DNA from: Bacteroidota bacterium | Lineage (GTDB): Bacteria > Bacteroidota > Ignavibacteria > Ignavibacteriales > Melioribacteraceae | Direction: 5' to 3' | DNA: 59,469 nt | NCBI GenBank assembly: GCA_023447335.1 | Contig: JAEXOD010000047.1 | Span: 1 to 59,469, forward strand | Part shown: piece by piece, positions 24,335-34,007 of the stretch | Layout: the number at the start of each line of letters is the position of its first letter | How positions within the stretch are numbered: the stretch's first letter is position 1 | The notes under the pieces: model-generated | Database searches by the model: none | What the model was told of the DNA's origin: nothing | The model's input: only the letters and a program-made list of their open reading frames with translations | Program-made: the position numbers and the translations under genes

Positions 24335-26017
24335 TTATAGTTTTGTTAGCATTTTTTGTATTTCTTCACTAGTATTTAGAGTTGATATCTTTTCAATGTT
24401 ATTTAGTTTACCAATTTTTGAAGCAATTTCAGCCAATAAATTTAGTTGTAAATCATTTTCGCCGTATGGGGTGATTAAGAACACAATAACTTTTGCAGGT
24501 AAGCCGTCTAAAGAATCAAATTCAATTCCTTCTTTAGAAATTGCAATAATAACAATAGGTGAAGTTACCGCAAATTTTGCATGCGGAATAGCTAAATTAT
24601 TTTGCAATCCGGTAGAAATCAACTGTTCGCGCCTTAAAACCTCAAGATGTAGTTCTTTTTCATCTAGCTTATATTGTGTTGCCGCTAAATTACATAATTC
24701 TTTTAATAAATCACTTTTGTTATCTAAATTTGTAAAGTAAATAAGTCTTTTATCTAATAAATCAACAAAAGATCGATTGCGAAGGAACTTAACAAAATAG
24801 TTTAAAAATGGTCCTGATGTGATACTTGTTAAAATCGCCATTATAACAATAGCTACAAAAATTTCTTGGTTAATTACTTTTGCTTCTAACGCTATTAAGC
24901 CTAAGATAATAGCCATTGAACCACGCGCATTTAAGCCAAAAGAAATTGCCCAGGATTCATATTTGTTTAATTTTGCAAAGTAATAACTACCGACTCCAAC
25001 GCCAATAATTTTTGCGGCAAATGCAAAAAATATTACAAATAATACCAGAACGAGATCAAAATTTTGTATAAAATTAACTTTTAAACCAATCATTACAAAA
25101 AACAGAGGTGCGAAAAACCCGGCGGTAAATTGGTGAATAATTTCTCTATGTTCGCTTGTAAAGTGTTCAGAGTTTCCAACGGCTATTCCTACAATAAAAG
25201 CCCCAAAAATTGAATGAATTCCTATTGATTGAGTGAATAATGAACCTAATAAACAGATAACAATCGAAAAAGCAATTACTCCGCCGGGTCCGGAAATATA
25301 ACTTACAATTAATGGTAAAATTCTATTTATTATTGCTCTTCCTATTGTTAGTGTAAAGGTAACAAAAACAAGCACACTAATTACCACAATAATTATCTGG
25401 TTTACACTGGCAGCGGTAACAATCATACTCAAAAGAATAGAGAAGAAAATCCAACCTATTAAATCATCAACCATTGCAGCAGCTAAAATTAACCCTCCGA
25501 TTTGTGTTTTTAACAAATTTAAATCTAGCAAAGTTTTAGCGATTACGGGTAATGCAGAAATTGACAAAGCCGTTCCAAAAAACAAGCTGAATATTAATTT
25601 AAATTCAGGAAGAAATTTAATTACGGAATCATAAAAAAACCACCCTGAAAGAAATCCGATAATAAACGGAACAACAACCCCGAATATGCTTATAATTGCG
25701 GCTGCTTTTCCTTTTTTTACAATCAGAGAAATTTCCAACTCCATTCCCGCAACAAATAAAAGTAAAATAACCCCAATTGAACTTATACCGTCTAATGCAA
25801 TAAATGAATTCGGCGACGATTTAAAAATATATTCAAATGAATTATGAAAATAATTACCCAACAAAGAAGGTCCCAGTACAATACCGGCAATTATTTCACC
25901 AATTACCGCAGGCTGTTTAACCAATCGACTTAATTCTCCGAAAACTCTAGCAAAAATTAGAAGAACCGATAATTGTATTAAAAGGATAATTACTTCGTGG
26001 TGGTTTAATGTAACCAT
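24335..26017 (-). CDS. CPA2-type cation/proton antiporter fused to a PTS EIIA domain
   Basis: A 560-residue fusion. The first about 390 residues form a 12-13 helix antiporter of the KefB/NapA group, with GEIIAGIVLGPSLLG, the ion-site Asp pair in AAAMVDDLIGW and NARGSMAIILGL near the end. Residues about 425-560 form a type-2 EIIA (fructose/mannitol class) domain with the phospho-acceptor His479 in LAIPHAKF. EIIA fused to a transporter without PTS permease subunits suggests regulation of cation efflux by phosphorylation state or metabolite status. No HPr or enzyme I gene is in the window. The gene is 3 bp after a universal stress protein gene and 5 bp before a secreted esterase gene. Confidence 0.9.
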   Translation of the reverse strand: MVTLNHHEVIILLIQLSVLLIFARVFGELSRLVKQPAVIGEIIAGIVLGPSLLGNYFHNSFEYIFKSSPNSFIALDGISSIGVILLLFVAGMELEISLIVKKGKAAAIISIFGVVVPFIIGFLSGWFFYDSVIKFLPEFKLIFSLFFGTALSISALPVIAKTLLDLNLLKTQIGGLILAAAMVDDLIGWIFFSILLSMIVTAASVNQIIIVVISVLVFVTFTLTIGRAIINRILPLIVSYISGPGGVIAFSIVICLLGSLFTQSIGIHSIFGAFIVGIAVGNSEHFTSEHREIIHQFTAGFFAPLFFVMIGLKVNFIQNFDLVLVLFVIFFAFAAKIIGVGVGSYYFAKLNKYESWAISFGLNARGSMAIILGLIALEAKVINQEIFVAIVIMAILTSITSGPFLNYFVKFLRNRSFVDLLDKRLIYFTNLDNKSDLLKELCNLAATQYKLDEKELHLEVLRREQLISTGLQNNLAIPHAKFAVTSPIVIIAISKEGIEFDSLDGLPAKVIVFLITPYGENDLQLNLLAEIASKIGKLNNIEKISTLNTSEEIQKMLTKL

Positions 26018-26020
26018 ATC

Positions 26021-26857
26021 TTACCGAATGATTAGTAAATTAGAAGGTAAATCGTCATAAAAATACCTGAATTCATCTGCAACAAATCTATCAAAAATTG
26101 AAATTTTTCTGGCAGGTGACGAAAGGACAAGTAAATCTGTCTTAATTTCTTTTATATGATTTGAAAGATTGAAAGCAACTTTTTCATAAAAGCAACTTAT
26201 TTCAATAGGTACATTGCCTGTTAAATTCATCTCATCAATATATATTTTAATCTTTTCTTTTTCTTCATCAATAAAGTTATTTATCGTATTAATAGATTCT
26301 TTAATTGATCCTGAATCTAAACCGGATAATGATAAACCCGGTACCCACAAATCGCGAATTAAACAAAAATTATCTGCTTTTTCAAGATTTGCGAACTCAT
26401 ATGATAGTTTAATTGCCCTTTCACACTCAGTTGAGTAATTAACTAAAGTGCAAAATTTACTAAAATTTTTAGCGAATTTTTTTTCCATCGAAACAATTAA
26501 TACGGAGCACTTTGCCTCGTGCATTAATCTTCTTGCTACTGAACCAATATAATGTTTTACAAAATTTTCTCTTTTTAGAGCCCCTGCAATTAGTAAATCA
26601 AGTTTTTCCGTATTTACCGTCTTTAAAATAAAGCTTGTCGGATCTCCTTTTCCTTCAATCAACTTTATCTTGTCTAAATCGCAATTACTGTTTAATAGAA
26701 TTTTTTGCAATTCTTCTTTGTCTTTGTTTTCTACTGTTGAAGAATGAATTATGCAAAGTTCGGAGCCGTATAACTTTTTGATATGAAGTGCTACGGCAAG
26801 ATTATTGTGCATTGAAGGCGAAAACGATAAAGCTAAACCGATTTTTTTAAAGGACAT
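26021..26857 (-). CDS. Tandem universal stress protein
   Basis: A 278-residue cytoplasmic protein with two UspA-like halves. The first half begins FKKIGLALSFSPSMHNNLAVAL, contains DLLIAGALKRENFVKHYIGSVARRLMHEAKCSVLIV and so keeps a G-rich nucleotide-binding region. The second half (about 145-278) is more divergent and ends DLPSNLLIIR, without the full ATP-binding G-loop. It is first in an operon with the antiporter-EIIA fusion, separated by 3 bp. USP/antiporter pairs are common, and the USP probably regulates the antiporter in response to adenylate or stress. Confidence 0.85.
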   Translation of the reverse strand: MSFKKIGLALSFSPSMHNNLAVALHIKKLYGSELCIIHSSTVENKDKEELQKILLNSNCDLDKIKLIEGKGDPTSFILKTVNTEKLDLLIAGALKRENFVKHYIGSVARRLMHEAKCSVLIVSMEKKFAKNFSKFCTLVNYSTECERAIKLSYEFANLEKADNFCLIRDLWVPGLSLSGLDSGSIKESINTINNFIDEEKEKIKIYIDEMNLTGNVPIEISCFYEKVAFNLSNHIKEIKTDLLVLSSPARKISIFDRFVADEFRYFYDDLPSNLLIIR

Positions 26858-27288
26858 AGTTCTATTCTAATTTGTTTACTTAATATAATAATTACTTGAT
26901 AAAATTAAAAGATATTTAAAGCGTAAAAATCGAAAAAATCGTAAAACCGGTTACAAGTTTTTAAGCATTTTACTAAAAATGGATATATGTGTTTTCGTGA
27001 CAATTTTTGGGTCGATAATTAGAAATACTGATTGAATGATAATCTTTTAAACAATTATTACTACTTACATGATTTATTATTAATATTTGTTTTTTTTGAT
27101 TACGTAGTAATTTTATAAGGCGAAATAGTTAGTATACTTAATTATTTAAAGTTTTTATTTAATGTCTGTTTGTAAATTAAGTTACCTAACTTATTAAAAA
27201 ATAATGTGTTATAAAAATAGTATTTGTTAAAGTTATATTAGTTTTTTAATTTAATAGTTTAGATTTTTATTTATTTGAAGAGTTGATT
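26858..27288. other. Divergent AT-rich intergenic region
   Basis: About 430 bp separate the universal stress protein gene (minus) from the NAD synthetase gene (plus). It is very AT-rich with stop codons in every frame. It must hold the promoters for both operons, but I could not place them. No tRNA-like, riboswitch-like or long inverted-repeat structure stands out. Confidence 0.5.
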
Positions 27289-28941
27289 ATGAAAATAGCT
27301 GTTTGTCAGTTAAACTCCGTTATAGGAGATTTAGAATTTAACAAGAAAAAGATTCTTGAACATTATTTTAAGGGTGTACAAGACGGTGCTGATCTAGTTA
27401 TCTGTCCTGAATTATCTTTACCCGGATATACACCACAAGACTTGGTTGAAAAAGTGGAATTTAGAAATGCAGTAACCTTTGTTACCGATCAGATTGCAGA
27501 ATGCACAAATAAAGTAGGATTAATATTCGGAACTATTACTGAAGAATATGATAACGTAGGAACCGGTTTGTATAATGCTGCTGTTTTATGTTATAACGGA
27601 AAGGTTCAATTTACTCAGAAAAAAACTTTATTACCGAATTATGATGTTTTTGATGAGGTTAGATATTTTGAATCAGCCAAAGAAGTTTACATACATAAGT
27701 TTAACGGAGTAAGGTTAGGAATATCAATTTGTGAAGATATTTGGAACGATTCCGACTATTGGAAAAAAAGGAGATACTCTGTTGATCCTGTTCAGAGATT
27801 AGTTGATAAAGGAGCAGAACTTTTATTAAATATTTCTGCAAGCCCTTATGCTTACGGAAAACGAGAACAAAGGAAACAAATGTTATCGGTTTTAACTAAA
27901 ACAGATAATATCCCTTTAGTATATGCATGCTGCTCAGGTGCCCAAACAGATTTAATTTTTGACGGCGGAAGTATGTGTTTTGATAAAAACGGGGAATTGA
28001 AAAAACTAGGGAAAAAATTTGAGGAAGACTACTTTATATTTGATACGGAAGCGAACTATGAAACTATTAATAAAGTAGAAGATGGTTTTGAAGAAGAAGT
28101 TTTAAGTGCCTTAATCTTTGGAGTTAAAGAGTATGCGAGTAAAACAGGTTTCAAAAAAGCATTATTAGGATTATCCGGAGGGATAGATAGTGCTTTAGTC
28201 GCTTATATCGCAGTTAAAGCTTTAGGAAAAGAAAATGTTCATGTAGTATTAATGCCTTCAAAATATAGTAGCGAAGGAAGTATCAACGATTCTTTGAAAC
28301 TAATTAATAAATTAGACATCTCATTTGATACGTTCAGTATTCAACCGGTTTTTGATACGGTTTTGAATGTAATGAAAGATAAGTTTGCAGGAACTGAGCC
28401 AAATATAGCAGAAGAAAATATTCAGTCCAGAACACGAGGTCTTTATTTAATGGCTCTTTCGAATAAGTTTAATTATTTGTTATGTACTACAGGTAATAAG
28501 AGTGAAATTGCAGTTGGATATGCTACTTTATACGGTGATATGTGCGGAGCTTTGGCAGTTATCGGTGATATATATAAAACGCAAGTTTATAAATTAGCAA
28601 ATTATATTAATAAAAATGAAGAAATAATACCGATTGAGATTATTGAAAAGGCACCTTCTGCAGAATTAAGACCTAATCAAACGGATCAAGATTCTCTTCC
28701 TCCGTATGATTTATTGGATAAAATTATTACACTATATTTAGAACAGTATAAAGAACTTAAAGAGATTGTGAAAGAAGTTGGTAATGAAGAAATTGTTAAA
28801 AAAACATTAAAATTGGTCGATTTAAACGAATTTAAAAGAAAACAAGCCGCACCTGTGCTTAGGGTTTCTACAAAAGCTTTCGGATACGGAAGAAGATTCC
28901 CGATAGTACACGGATGGAAAAGAGATTCAGTAATAAAATAA
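27289..28941 (+). CDS. nadE: Glutamine-dependent NAD(+) synthetase
   Basis: A 550-residue two-domain enzyme. The N-terminal nitrilase-like glutaminase (about 1-250) has the Glu of CPELSLPGY, Lys in FTQKKTLLPNYDVFDE and nucleophile Cys148 in GISICEDIW. The C-terminal synthetase has the ATP-binding LGLSGGIDSAL (about 292-302) and GNKSEIAVGYATLYGDM. It makes NAD from deamido-NAD, ATP and glutamine in the cytoplasm. The ATG at 27289 is chosen; a TTG two codons upstream is less likely. The DsbD gene follows after 11 bp. The length matches the short form of the glutamine-dependent enzyme found in many Gram-negatives. Confidence 0.95.
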   Translation: MKIAVCQLNSVIGDLEFNKKKILEHYFKGVQDGADLVICPELSLPGYTPQDLVEKVEFRNAVTFVTDQIAECTNKVGLIFGTITEEYDNVGTGLYNAAVLCYNGKVQFTQKKTLLPNYDVFDEVRYFESAKEVYIHKFNGVRLGISICEDIWNDSDYWKKRRYSVDPVQRLVDKGAELLLNISASPYAYGKREQRKQMLSVLTKTDNIPLVYACCSGAQTDLIFDGGSMCFDKNGELKKLGKKFEEDYFIFDTEANYETINKVEDGFEEEVLSALIFGVKEYASKTGFKKALLGLSGGIDSALVAYIAVKALGKENVHVVLMPSKYSSEGSINDSLKLINKLDISFDTFSIQPVFDTVLNVMKDKFAGTEPNIAEENIQSRTRGLYLMALSNKFNYLLCTTGNKSEIAVGYATLYGDMCGALAVIGDIYKTQVYKLANYINKNEEIIPIEIIEKAPSAELRPNQTDQDSLPPYDLLDKIITLYLEQYKELKEIVKEVGNEEIVKKTLKLVDLNEFKRKQAAPVLRVSTKAFGYGRRFPIVHGWKRDSVIK

Positions 28942-28952
28942 AAGGAAAACCG

Positions 28953-30728
28953 ATGTTAAAAAAGCTATTTTTATTTTTGGTCTTTATTCAATACACATTA
29001 ATAAACGCTCAATTTGGCGCTAATATAGTAAAACTTGAAATTGCTAAAAACTACGACTCGTTACATACAGGGATGCAATTAAAGGTACAATTCAAATTGA
29101 TTATGGGGGAAGAATGGCATATAAATTCTGTAAAACCGAATGAAGAATTTTTAATACCTTCAAAATTATCACTTAATGAAGATAAAGATTTTAAATTAGT
29201 AGATGTGCAGTACCCGAAAGCCAAAGATATAAAATTTAGTTTTTCTGAAAAACCGGTTTCTGTTTATGAAAATAATGCAATTATAACAGCAATTGTTGAT
29301 ATTCCGAATAATAAGAAGAACGGTGATTATAGCTTGAATTTTGACTTTGGATTTCAGGCATGTAATAATGCATCATGTATGCCGCCAAATAACATAAAAT
29401 CTGTAGTTAATTTCACTATAGTTGAAAAAAATGTTACGATTAATGAAAAGAAAGCTGCCGAAATTACTTTAGAAGATATAAAAGAAGCAAACAAAGATAA
29501 TAAAACCGAGATAGTTCAAGAACCGGAAGAAGATTCATTGGCTAGTAAATTAGAAAAGAGCGGTTTATTAATAAGTTTGTTAATAGTATTTTTAGGCGGT
29601 TTAGCACTTAATTTAACCCCCTGCGTTTACCCCCTGATCCCAATAACGGTAGGATATTTTGGTGGTCAAAGCGAAGGCAAAACATCAAGATTGTTTATTC
29701 TTGGTGTTTTATATGTTTTAGGGATGGCATTAACTTACTCCGTAGTCGGAGTAATAACATCTTTAAGCGGCGCCGTTTTTGGTACTTTAATGCAAAATAC
29801 TTTTGTTATTGTAGCTATTGCGTTAGTTTTAGGTGCTTTAGCTTTAAGCATGTTCGGAGTATATGAATTTAAATTACCGGATAGCTGGGTAATGAAAGCC
29901 GGCGGGGCACAATCAGGAATGTTTGGTGCATTTTTTATGGGTTTAACTATGGGAATTGTTGCCGCCCCTTGTATTGGTCCCTTTGTTCTTGGTTTAGTTA
30001 CGGTTGTAGGAGCAAAAGGGGATCCTTTGTATGGATTTTTAATGTTTTTCTTTTTAGCATTAGGTTTAGGTACTCCTTATTTAATTTTAGCTTTATTTAG
30101 CGGTAAAATAAAAAACTTGCCTCGTGCCGGTCTTTGGATGGAAGCCATAAAGCATATTTTTGGTTTTATCTTAATCGGAATGGCAATTTATTTCTTATTA
30201 CCCATTCTACCCGAACCTTTTAAAACTTATTTATTACCGATATTTATGTTAATTAGTGCCGTATATATTATGATTTTTGATAAATCTGCACAAAACGTAA
30301 AAGGTTTTGCAATATTTAAATATTTAATTTCGATAGTGATAATTGCAGTTTCCGTCTACTTCTTAATTCCTTCAACTACCGAAAAACCGGATTGGAAAGT
30401 ATTTACCGAAGAAGCTTATCAAAAATCGTTAAATAACGGTGAAAAAGTAGTAATAGATTTTTATGCGGATTGGTGTATACCATGTAAAGAGCTAGATAAG
30501 TTAACTTTTAGTGATAAAAATGTTTTATCTGAGTTTAAAAATTTCACTTTATATAAAGTTGATATGACTCAAACACTTTCTGAAACAAATGAAGAATTGC
30601 GTAAAAAGTTTAATATTTTAGGTATGCCTACTGTTTTACTGATAGATAGTAAGGGAAAAGAAGTGAAACGCATTACCGGCTTTGTTAATGCAGAAGAATT
30701 TTTAAGTTATTTACAAAAAGTAAATTAA
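28953..30728 (+). CDS. dsbD: Thiol:disulfide interchange protein DsbD
   Basis: A 591-residue three-part electron relay. A signal peptide (1-19) leads into the periplasmic alpha domain with the redox pair in ACNNASCMPP. The membrane beta domain (about 200-480) has eight helices and two key cysteines, in LTPCVYPLIP and AAPCIGPFVLG. The C-terminal gamma thioredoxin domain has DWCIPCKE (Cys508, Cys511). It carries reducing power from cytoplasmic thioredoxin to periplasmic proteins and cytochrome c maturation. The frame stays open upstream into nadE, but ATG 28953 has AAGGA just upstream and gives the signal peptide. It is probably co-transcribed with nadE. Confidence 0.95.
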   Translation: MLKKLFLFLVFIQYTLINAQFGANIVKLEIAKNYDSLHTGMQLKVQFKLIMGEEWHINSVKPNEEFLIPSKLSLNEDKDFKLVDVQYPKAKDIKFSFSEKPVSVYENNAIITAIVDIPNNKKNGDYSLNFDFGFQACNNASCMPPNNIKSVVNFTIVEKNVTINEKKAAEITLEDIKEANKDNKTEIVQEPEEDSLASKLEKSGLLISLLIVFLGGLALNLTPCVYPLIPITVGYFGGQSEGKTSRLFILGVLYVLGMALTYSVVGVITSLSGAVFGTLMQNTFVIVAIALVLGALALSMFGVYEFKLPDSWVMKAGGAQSGMFGAFFMGLTMGIVAAPCIGPFVLGLVTVVGAKGDPLYGFLMFFFLALGLGTPYLILALFSGKIKNLPRAGLWMEAIKHIFGFILIGMAIYFLLPILPEPFKTYLLPIFMLISAVYIMIFDKSAQNVKGFAIFKYLISIVIIAVSVYFLIPSTTEKPDWKVFTEEAYQKSLNNGEKVVIDFYADWCIPCKELDKLTFSDKNVLSEFKNFTLYKVDMTQTLSETNEELRKKFNILGMPTVLLIDSKGKEVKRITGFVNAEEFLSYLQKVN

Positions 30729-30807
30729 GCTAAATAACATTGATAAATGAAAAAAAAATATTATTTTAGTAGTTCAAAATCTTATAATAATAATTGAGTT
30801 GAGTATT

Positions 30808-32655
30808 ATGTCACAAGAGAAAGAAATTTTTGAGTTAACCGAAGTTACTGTTCGTTTTGCCGGCGATAGCGGAGACGGAATGCAGTTAACAGGTTCGCAA
30901 TTTAGTGATACTACGGCACTTTTCGGAAACGATTTAAACACATTACCTGATTATCCTGCAGAGATAAGAGCACCCGCAGGCACTACATATGGTGTTAGCG
31001 GATTTCAATTACATTTTAGTTCTCAAGAAACTTATACACCCGGTGATCATCCAGATGTATTGGTGGCAATGAATCCCGCTGCCTTAAAAGTAAATTTAAA
31101 AGATTTAAAACCGGGAGCTACAATAATAATTAACTCGGATTCATTTGATTCAAAAAATTTACAGTTAGCCGGTTATAAAGAAAATCCTTTAGAAAATGAT
31201 TCGCTCTCAAATTTTAGAACTTTTATTGTTCCTATTACAAATTTAACAACAAATGCGTTAAAGGAAACAAATTTAGGTTTAAAAGAAGTTGTTAGATGTA
31301 AAAACTTTTTTGCATTAGGATTAATGTATTGGTTATTTAGCCGCGATCTAGATGCTACCTTAGACTGGATTCGTCAAAAATTTACTAAAAAACCTGAAAT
31401 AGCAAAAGCAAATGAATTGGCTTTAAAAGCAGGATATAATTATGGCGAGCACAACGAAATTTTCACTACACGTTTTGAAATAAAACCTGCACAGTTACCT
31501 CAAGGTGTTTATCGTAACGTTGCCGGTAATGAAGCTACTGCATTAGGATTTGTGGCTGCATCATTACTTTCCGATTTGCCTTTATTCTTAGGATCTTACC
31601 CGATTACACCGGCAAGCGAAATTATGCAATACTTAAGCACTTACAAAAATTATGGTGTAAAGACTTTGCAAGCAGAGGATGAAATTGCCGGAATTGCAAG
31701 TGCAATAGGTGCATCATACGGTGGTAATTTAGCTATAACTACAACAAGCGGACCCGGACTAGCCTTAAAAACTGAAGCTATGGGATTGGCTGTAATGACC
31801 GAGTTACCTTTAGTTATTGTTGATGTTCAGAGGGGCGGACCAAGTACCGGGTTACCCACAAAAACAGAACAATCGGATTTATTACAAGCAATGTTCGGAC
31901 GTAACGGTGAATCTCCTATTCCCGTAATTGCTGCTTATAGCCCAAGTGACTGTTTTTATACAGCAATTGAAGCAAGCCGTATTGCATTGAAATATATGAC
32001 TCCCGTATTAATGTTAACAGACGGTTATATTGCAAACGGTGCTGAACCTTGGAAACTTCCTGCTATTGATGAATTACCAAAGATTGAAGTAAAACATCGA
32101 ACTGAAGTTGAAGGATTTATGCCTTATCTTAGAGATGAAAATTTAGCAAGACCTTGGGCAGTTCCCGGAACCCCCGGACTTGAACATAGAATAGGTGGTT
32201 TAGAAAAGGCAAACATTACCGGTACTGTTAGTTATGATACAGAAAATCACGATTTAATGTGTAAATTAAGAGATAAAAAAGTTAAAGGAATTCAAAAAGA
32301 TATTCCTAACATTGAGATTAAAGGGGATGAAGACGCCGAGATCCTTGTTGTAGGATGGGGCGGTACATACGGAGCAATAAGCGAAGCCGTTAGACGAGTA
32401 AGAACAGGCGGCGTAAAAGTTGCTCAGATACATTTGAAATATATTAATCCTTTCCCCGCAAATTTGGGTGAGATATTAAAAAATTATAAACATATTTTAA
32501 TTCCTGAAATTAATTTGGGTCAATTAGCAAAAGTTATTAAAAGCGAATACTCAGTTAAAGTTAATCAGTTTAATATAATGCGTGGCTTACCGTTTAAGGC
32601 ACATGATATTGAAAATAAAATTCGCGAGATTCTCGGAGGCGAAAATGGAAAATAA
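30808..32655 (+). CDS. korA: 2-oxoacid:ferredoxin oxidoreductase, fused gamma-alpha subunit
   Basis: A 615-residue subunit. The N-terminal gamma domain (about 10-190) starts VRFAGDSGDGMQLTG. The alpha domain starts near GNEATALGFVAASLL and includes the conserved SYPITPASEIMQYL and QAEDEIAGIASAIGASYGG. A C-terminal pyruvate-ferredoxin-like transketolase domain ends the protein. With the next gene it forms the two-subunit 2-oxoglutarate (or related 2-oxoacid):ferredoxin oxidoreductase, which makes acyl-CoA, CO2 and reduced ferredoxin in an oxidative or reverse TCA cycle. ATG 30808 is chosen over an in-frame TTG three codons earlier. The 2-oxoglutarate assignment is from overall resemblance, not a decisive residue. 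Confidence 0.92.
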   Translation: MSQEKEIFELTEVTVRFAGDSGDGMQLTGSQFSDTTALFGNDLNTLPDYPAEIRAPAGTTYGVSGFQLHFSSQETYTPGDHPDVLVAMNPAALKVNLKDLKPGATIIINSDSFDSKNLQLAGYKENPLENDSLSNFRTFIVPITNLTTNALKETNLGLKEVVRCKNFFALGLMYWLFSRDLDATLDWIRQKFTKKPEIAKANELALKAGYNYGEHNEIFTTRFEIKPAQLPQGVYRNVAGNEATALGFVAASLLSDLPLFLGSYPITPASEIMQYLSTYKNYGVKTLQAEDEIAGIASAIGASYGGNLAITTTSGPGLALKTEAMGLAVMTELPLVIVDVQRGGPSTGLPTKTEQSDLLQAMFGRNGESPIPVIAAYSPSDCFYTAIEASRIALKYMTPVLMLTDGYIANGAEPWKLPAIDELPKIEVKHRTEVEGFMPYLRDENLARPWAVPGTPGLEHRIGGLEKANITGTVSYDTENHDLMCKLRDKKVKGIQKDIPNIEIKGDEDAEILVVGWGGTYGAISEAVRRVRTGGVKVAQIHLKYINPFPANLGEILKNYKHILIPEINLGQLAKVIKSEYSVKVNQFNIMRGLPFKAHDIENKIREILGGENGK

Positions 32656-33682
32656 TGTAAATATAGAGACGCAAGATATAAAATATACAGCTAAGGATTT
32701 TTCTTCAGGTATTGACGTTAGATGGTGTCCGGGGTGTGGTGACTATTCTGTACTTGCTCAAGTTCAACGTACATTTCCTGATATTGGCGTTAAGAAAGAA
32801 AATATAGTTTGGGTTGCCGGAATAGGTTGTTCAAGTAGATTCCCTTATTATATGGGTACTTACGGATTTCATACAATTCATGGTCGCGCTGCTGCAATTG
32901 CAACAGGTCTTAAAGTTGCTCGTCCCGAACTTTCTGTTTGGGTTGCTACCGGCGACGGTGATTTAATGAGTATTGGCGGTAACCATTTTATTCATGCTTG
33001 CCGTAAAAATGTTGATTTAAAAGTACTTATGTTTAATAATAGAATTTATGGATTGACTAAAGGACAATACTCACCGACAAGCGAAAAGGGGAAAGTTACT
33101 AAAAGTAGCCCTTACGGAGCTATAGATTATCCTTTCAATCCGATGTCACTTGCATTAGGAAGCGAGGCTACATTTGTAGCAAAAACTTTGGATAGAGATA
33201 TAAAACATATGCAGGAAATGATTAAAAAAGCAGCCGATCATAAAGGAATGGCTTTTATTGAAATTTATCAGAATTGCGTGATTTTTAACGACGGAGCTTT
33301 TGAAAAATATACGGATAAAGAAACCAAGGCAGATAATATAATTGTATTAGAACACGGTAAACCTTTAGTTTTCGGAAAAAATAAAGATAAAGCAATTAAA
33401 ATTGACGGCTTTACTCCTAAAATAATTGATTTAAATGATTCTGATAATTCAATTAATGATGCTTGGGTTCATGACGAATTTGACGAAAATCCGATAAGAG
33501 CTTTTATTTTAGCACATCTTCCGGATCATGAAGGCATGCCCACTCCTATTGGTGTTTACCGCAATGTTCGTAAAGAAACTTATGATGAAGCTGTTATAAG
33601 GCAAATGGATATGGTTACTACCAAAAAAGGAAAAGGTGATTTGAAATCACTTTTATATAACGAAAACACTTGGGAAGTATAG
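32645..33682 (+). CDS. korB: 2-oxoacid:ferredoxin oxidoreductase, beta subunit
   Basis: A 345-residue TPP-binding subunit. The start at 32645 overlaps the alpha-gene end by 11 bp and has GGAGG just upstream; longer open frames within korA are not used. The four cysteines expected for the [4Fe-4S] cluster are visible: CPGC near residue 28, Cys in GIGCSSR and Cys in IYQNC. The TPP/Mg motif is GDGDLMSIGGNH, followed by FNNRIYGLTKGQYSPTS. There is no separate ferredoxin-like delta subunit, as is usual for the KorAB type. It transfers electrons from the oxoacid to ferredoxin. Confidence 0.94.
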   Translation: MENNVNIETQDIKYTAKDFSSGIDVRWCPGCGDYSVLAQVQRTFPDIGVKKENIVWVAGIGCSSRFPYYMGTYGFHTIHGRAAAIATGLKVARPELSVWVATGDGDLMSIGGNHFIHACRKNVDLKVLMFNNRIYGLTKGQYSPTSEKGKVTKSSPYGAIDYPFNPMSLALGSEATFVAKTLDRDIKHMQEMIKKAADHKGMAFIEIYQNCVIFNDGAFEKYTDKETKADNIIVLEHGKPLVFGKNKDKAIKIDGFTPKIIDLNDSDNSINDAWVHDEFDENPIRAFILAHLPDHEGMPTPIGVYRNVRKETYDEAVIRQMDMVTTKKGKGDLKSLLYNENTWEV

Positions 33683-33849
33683 GTTTAGTTTAAGGGGTTG
33701 TATTAAAACAGTTTTGAAATTAAATTTTCAATAAATTAATAACCCCTGTTTTGGAAGAAACATTAAGTCAATTCCTCAACCACTTTAAGAATAGTGGTAA
33801 TTGAAAAGGGGAATAAATAATTATTGCATTATAAATTTTGTTTTTTATC

Positions 33850-33879
33850 AATAGCCCCTATCTTAAGATAGGGGCTATT
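33850..33879. repeat. Perfect 30-bp palindrome
   Basis: AATAGCCCCTATC, a TTAA centre and GATAGGGGCTATT form a perfect palindrome. In RNA this is a 13-bp stem. No T-run follows on either strand, so it is not a textbook intrinsic terminator. It could be a factor-assisted terminator for korAB or an operator. Confidence 0.8.
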
Positions 33880-33960
33880 AATCTCCATTAAATATTGATA
33901 AAATTGAGGCATAATAATACAATCTAATTAAATAGGCGTTTTTTATAAAATTAAAAAAAC

Positions 33961-33984
33961 GGCTTTAGAAAGCCACTTTTTTTA
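33961..33984 (+). terminator. Terminator or attenuator hairpin just upstream of nrnA
   Basis: GGCTT/AAGCC with a TAGA loop, followed by ACTTTTTTTATTT. It ends only about 24 bases before the nrnA start codon. The A-run upstream (33953-33959) can pair with an earlier T-run (33939-33944, arms CGTTTTTT/AAAAAACG), so two mutually exclusive folds are possible. It could simply end read-through from korAB, or act as an attenuator. Confidence 0.6.
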
Positions 33985-34007
33985 TTTAAAGGCAATTAAA
34001 GGGAAAT

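Larger units (their letters stand above)
33683..34007. other. Intergenic region with stacked inverted repeats
   Basis: 325 bp without a gene between korB and nrnA. It holds possible arms GGGGTT/AACCCC (about 33695 and 33741), a small hairpin CCACT/AGTGG (33780-33796), a perfect 30-bp palindrome (33850-33879) and a terminator-like hairpin (33961-33984). No coding frame is supported. The density of inverted repeats is higher than in other gaps of this window. Confidence 0.6.

Noticed and set aside
24330..24740. Plus-strand reading frame opposite the antiporter's EIIA region
   Set aside because: It mirrors a well-supported gene. Its translation has no domain and is rich in Ser/Phe, as expected from the antisense of a Lys/Glu-rich protein.
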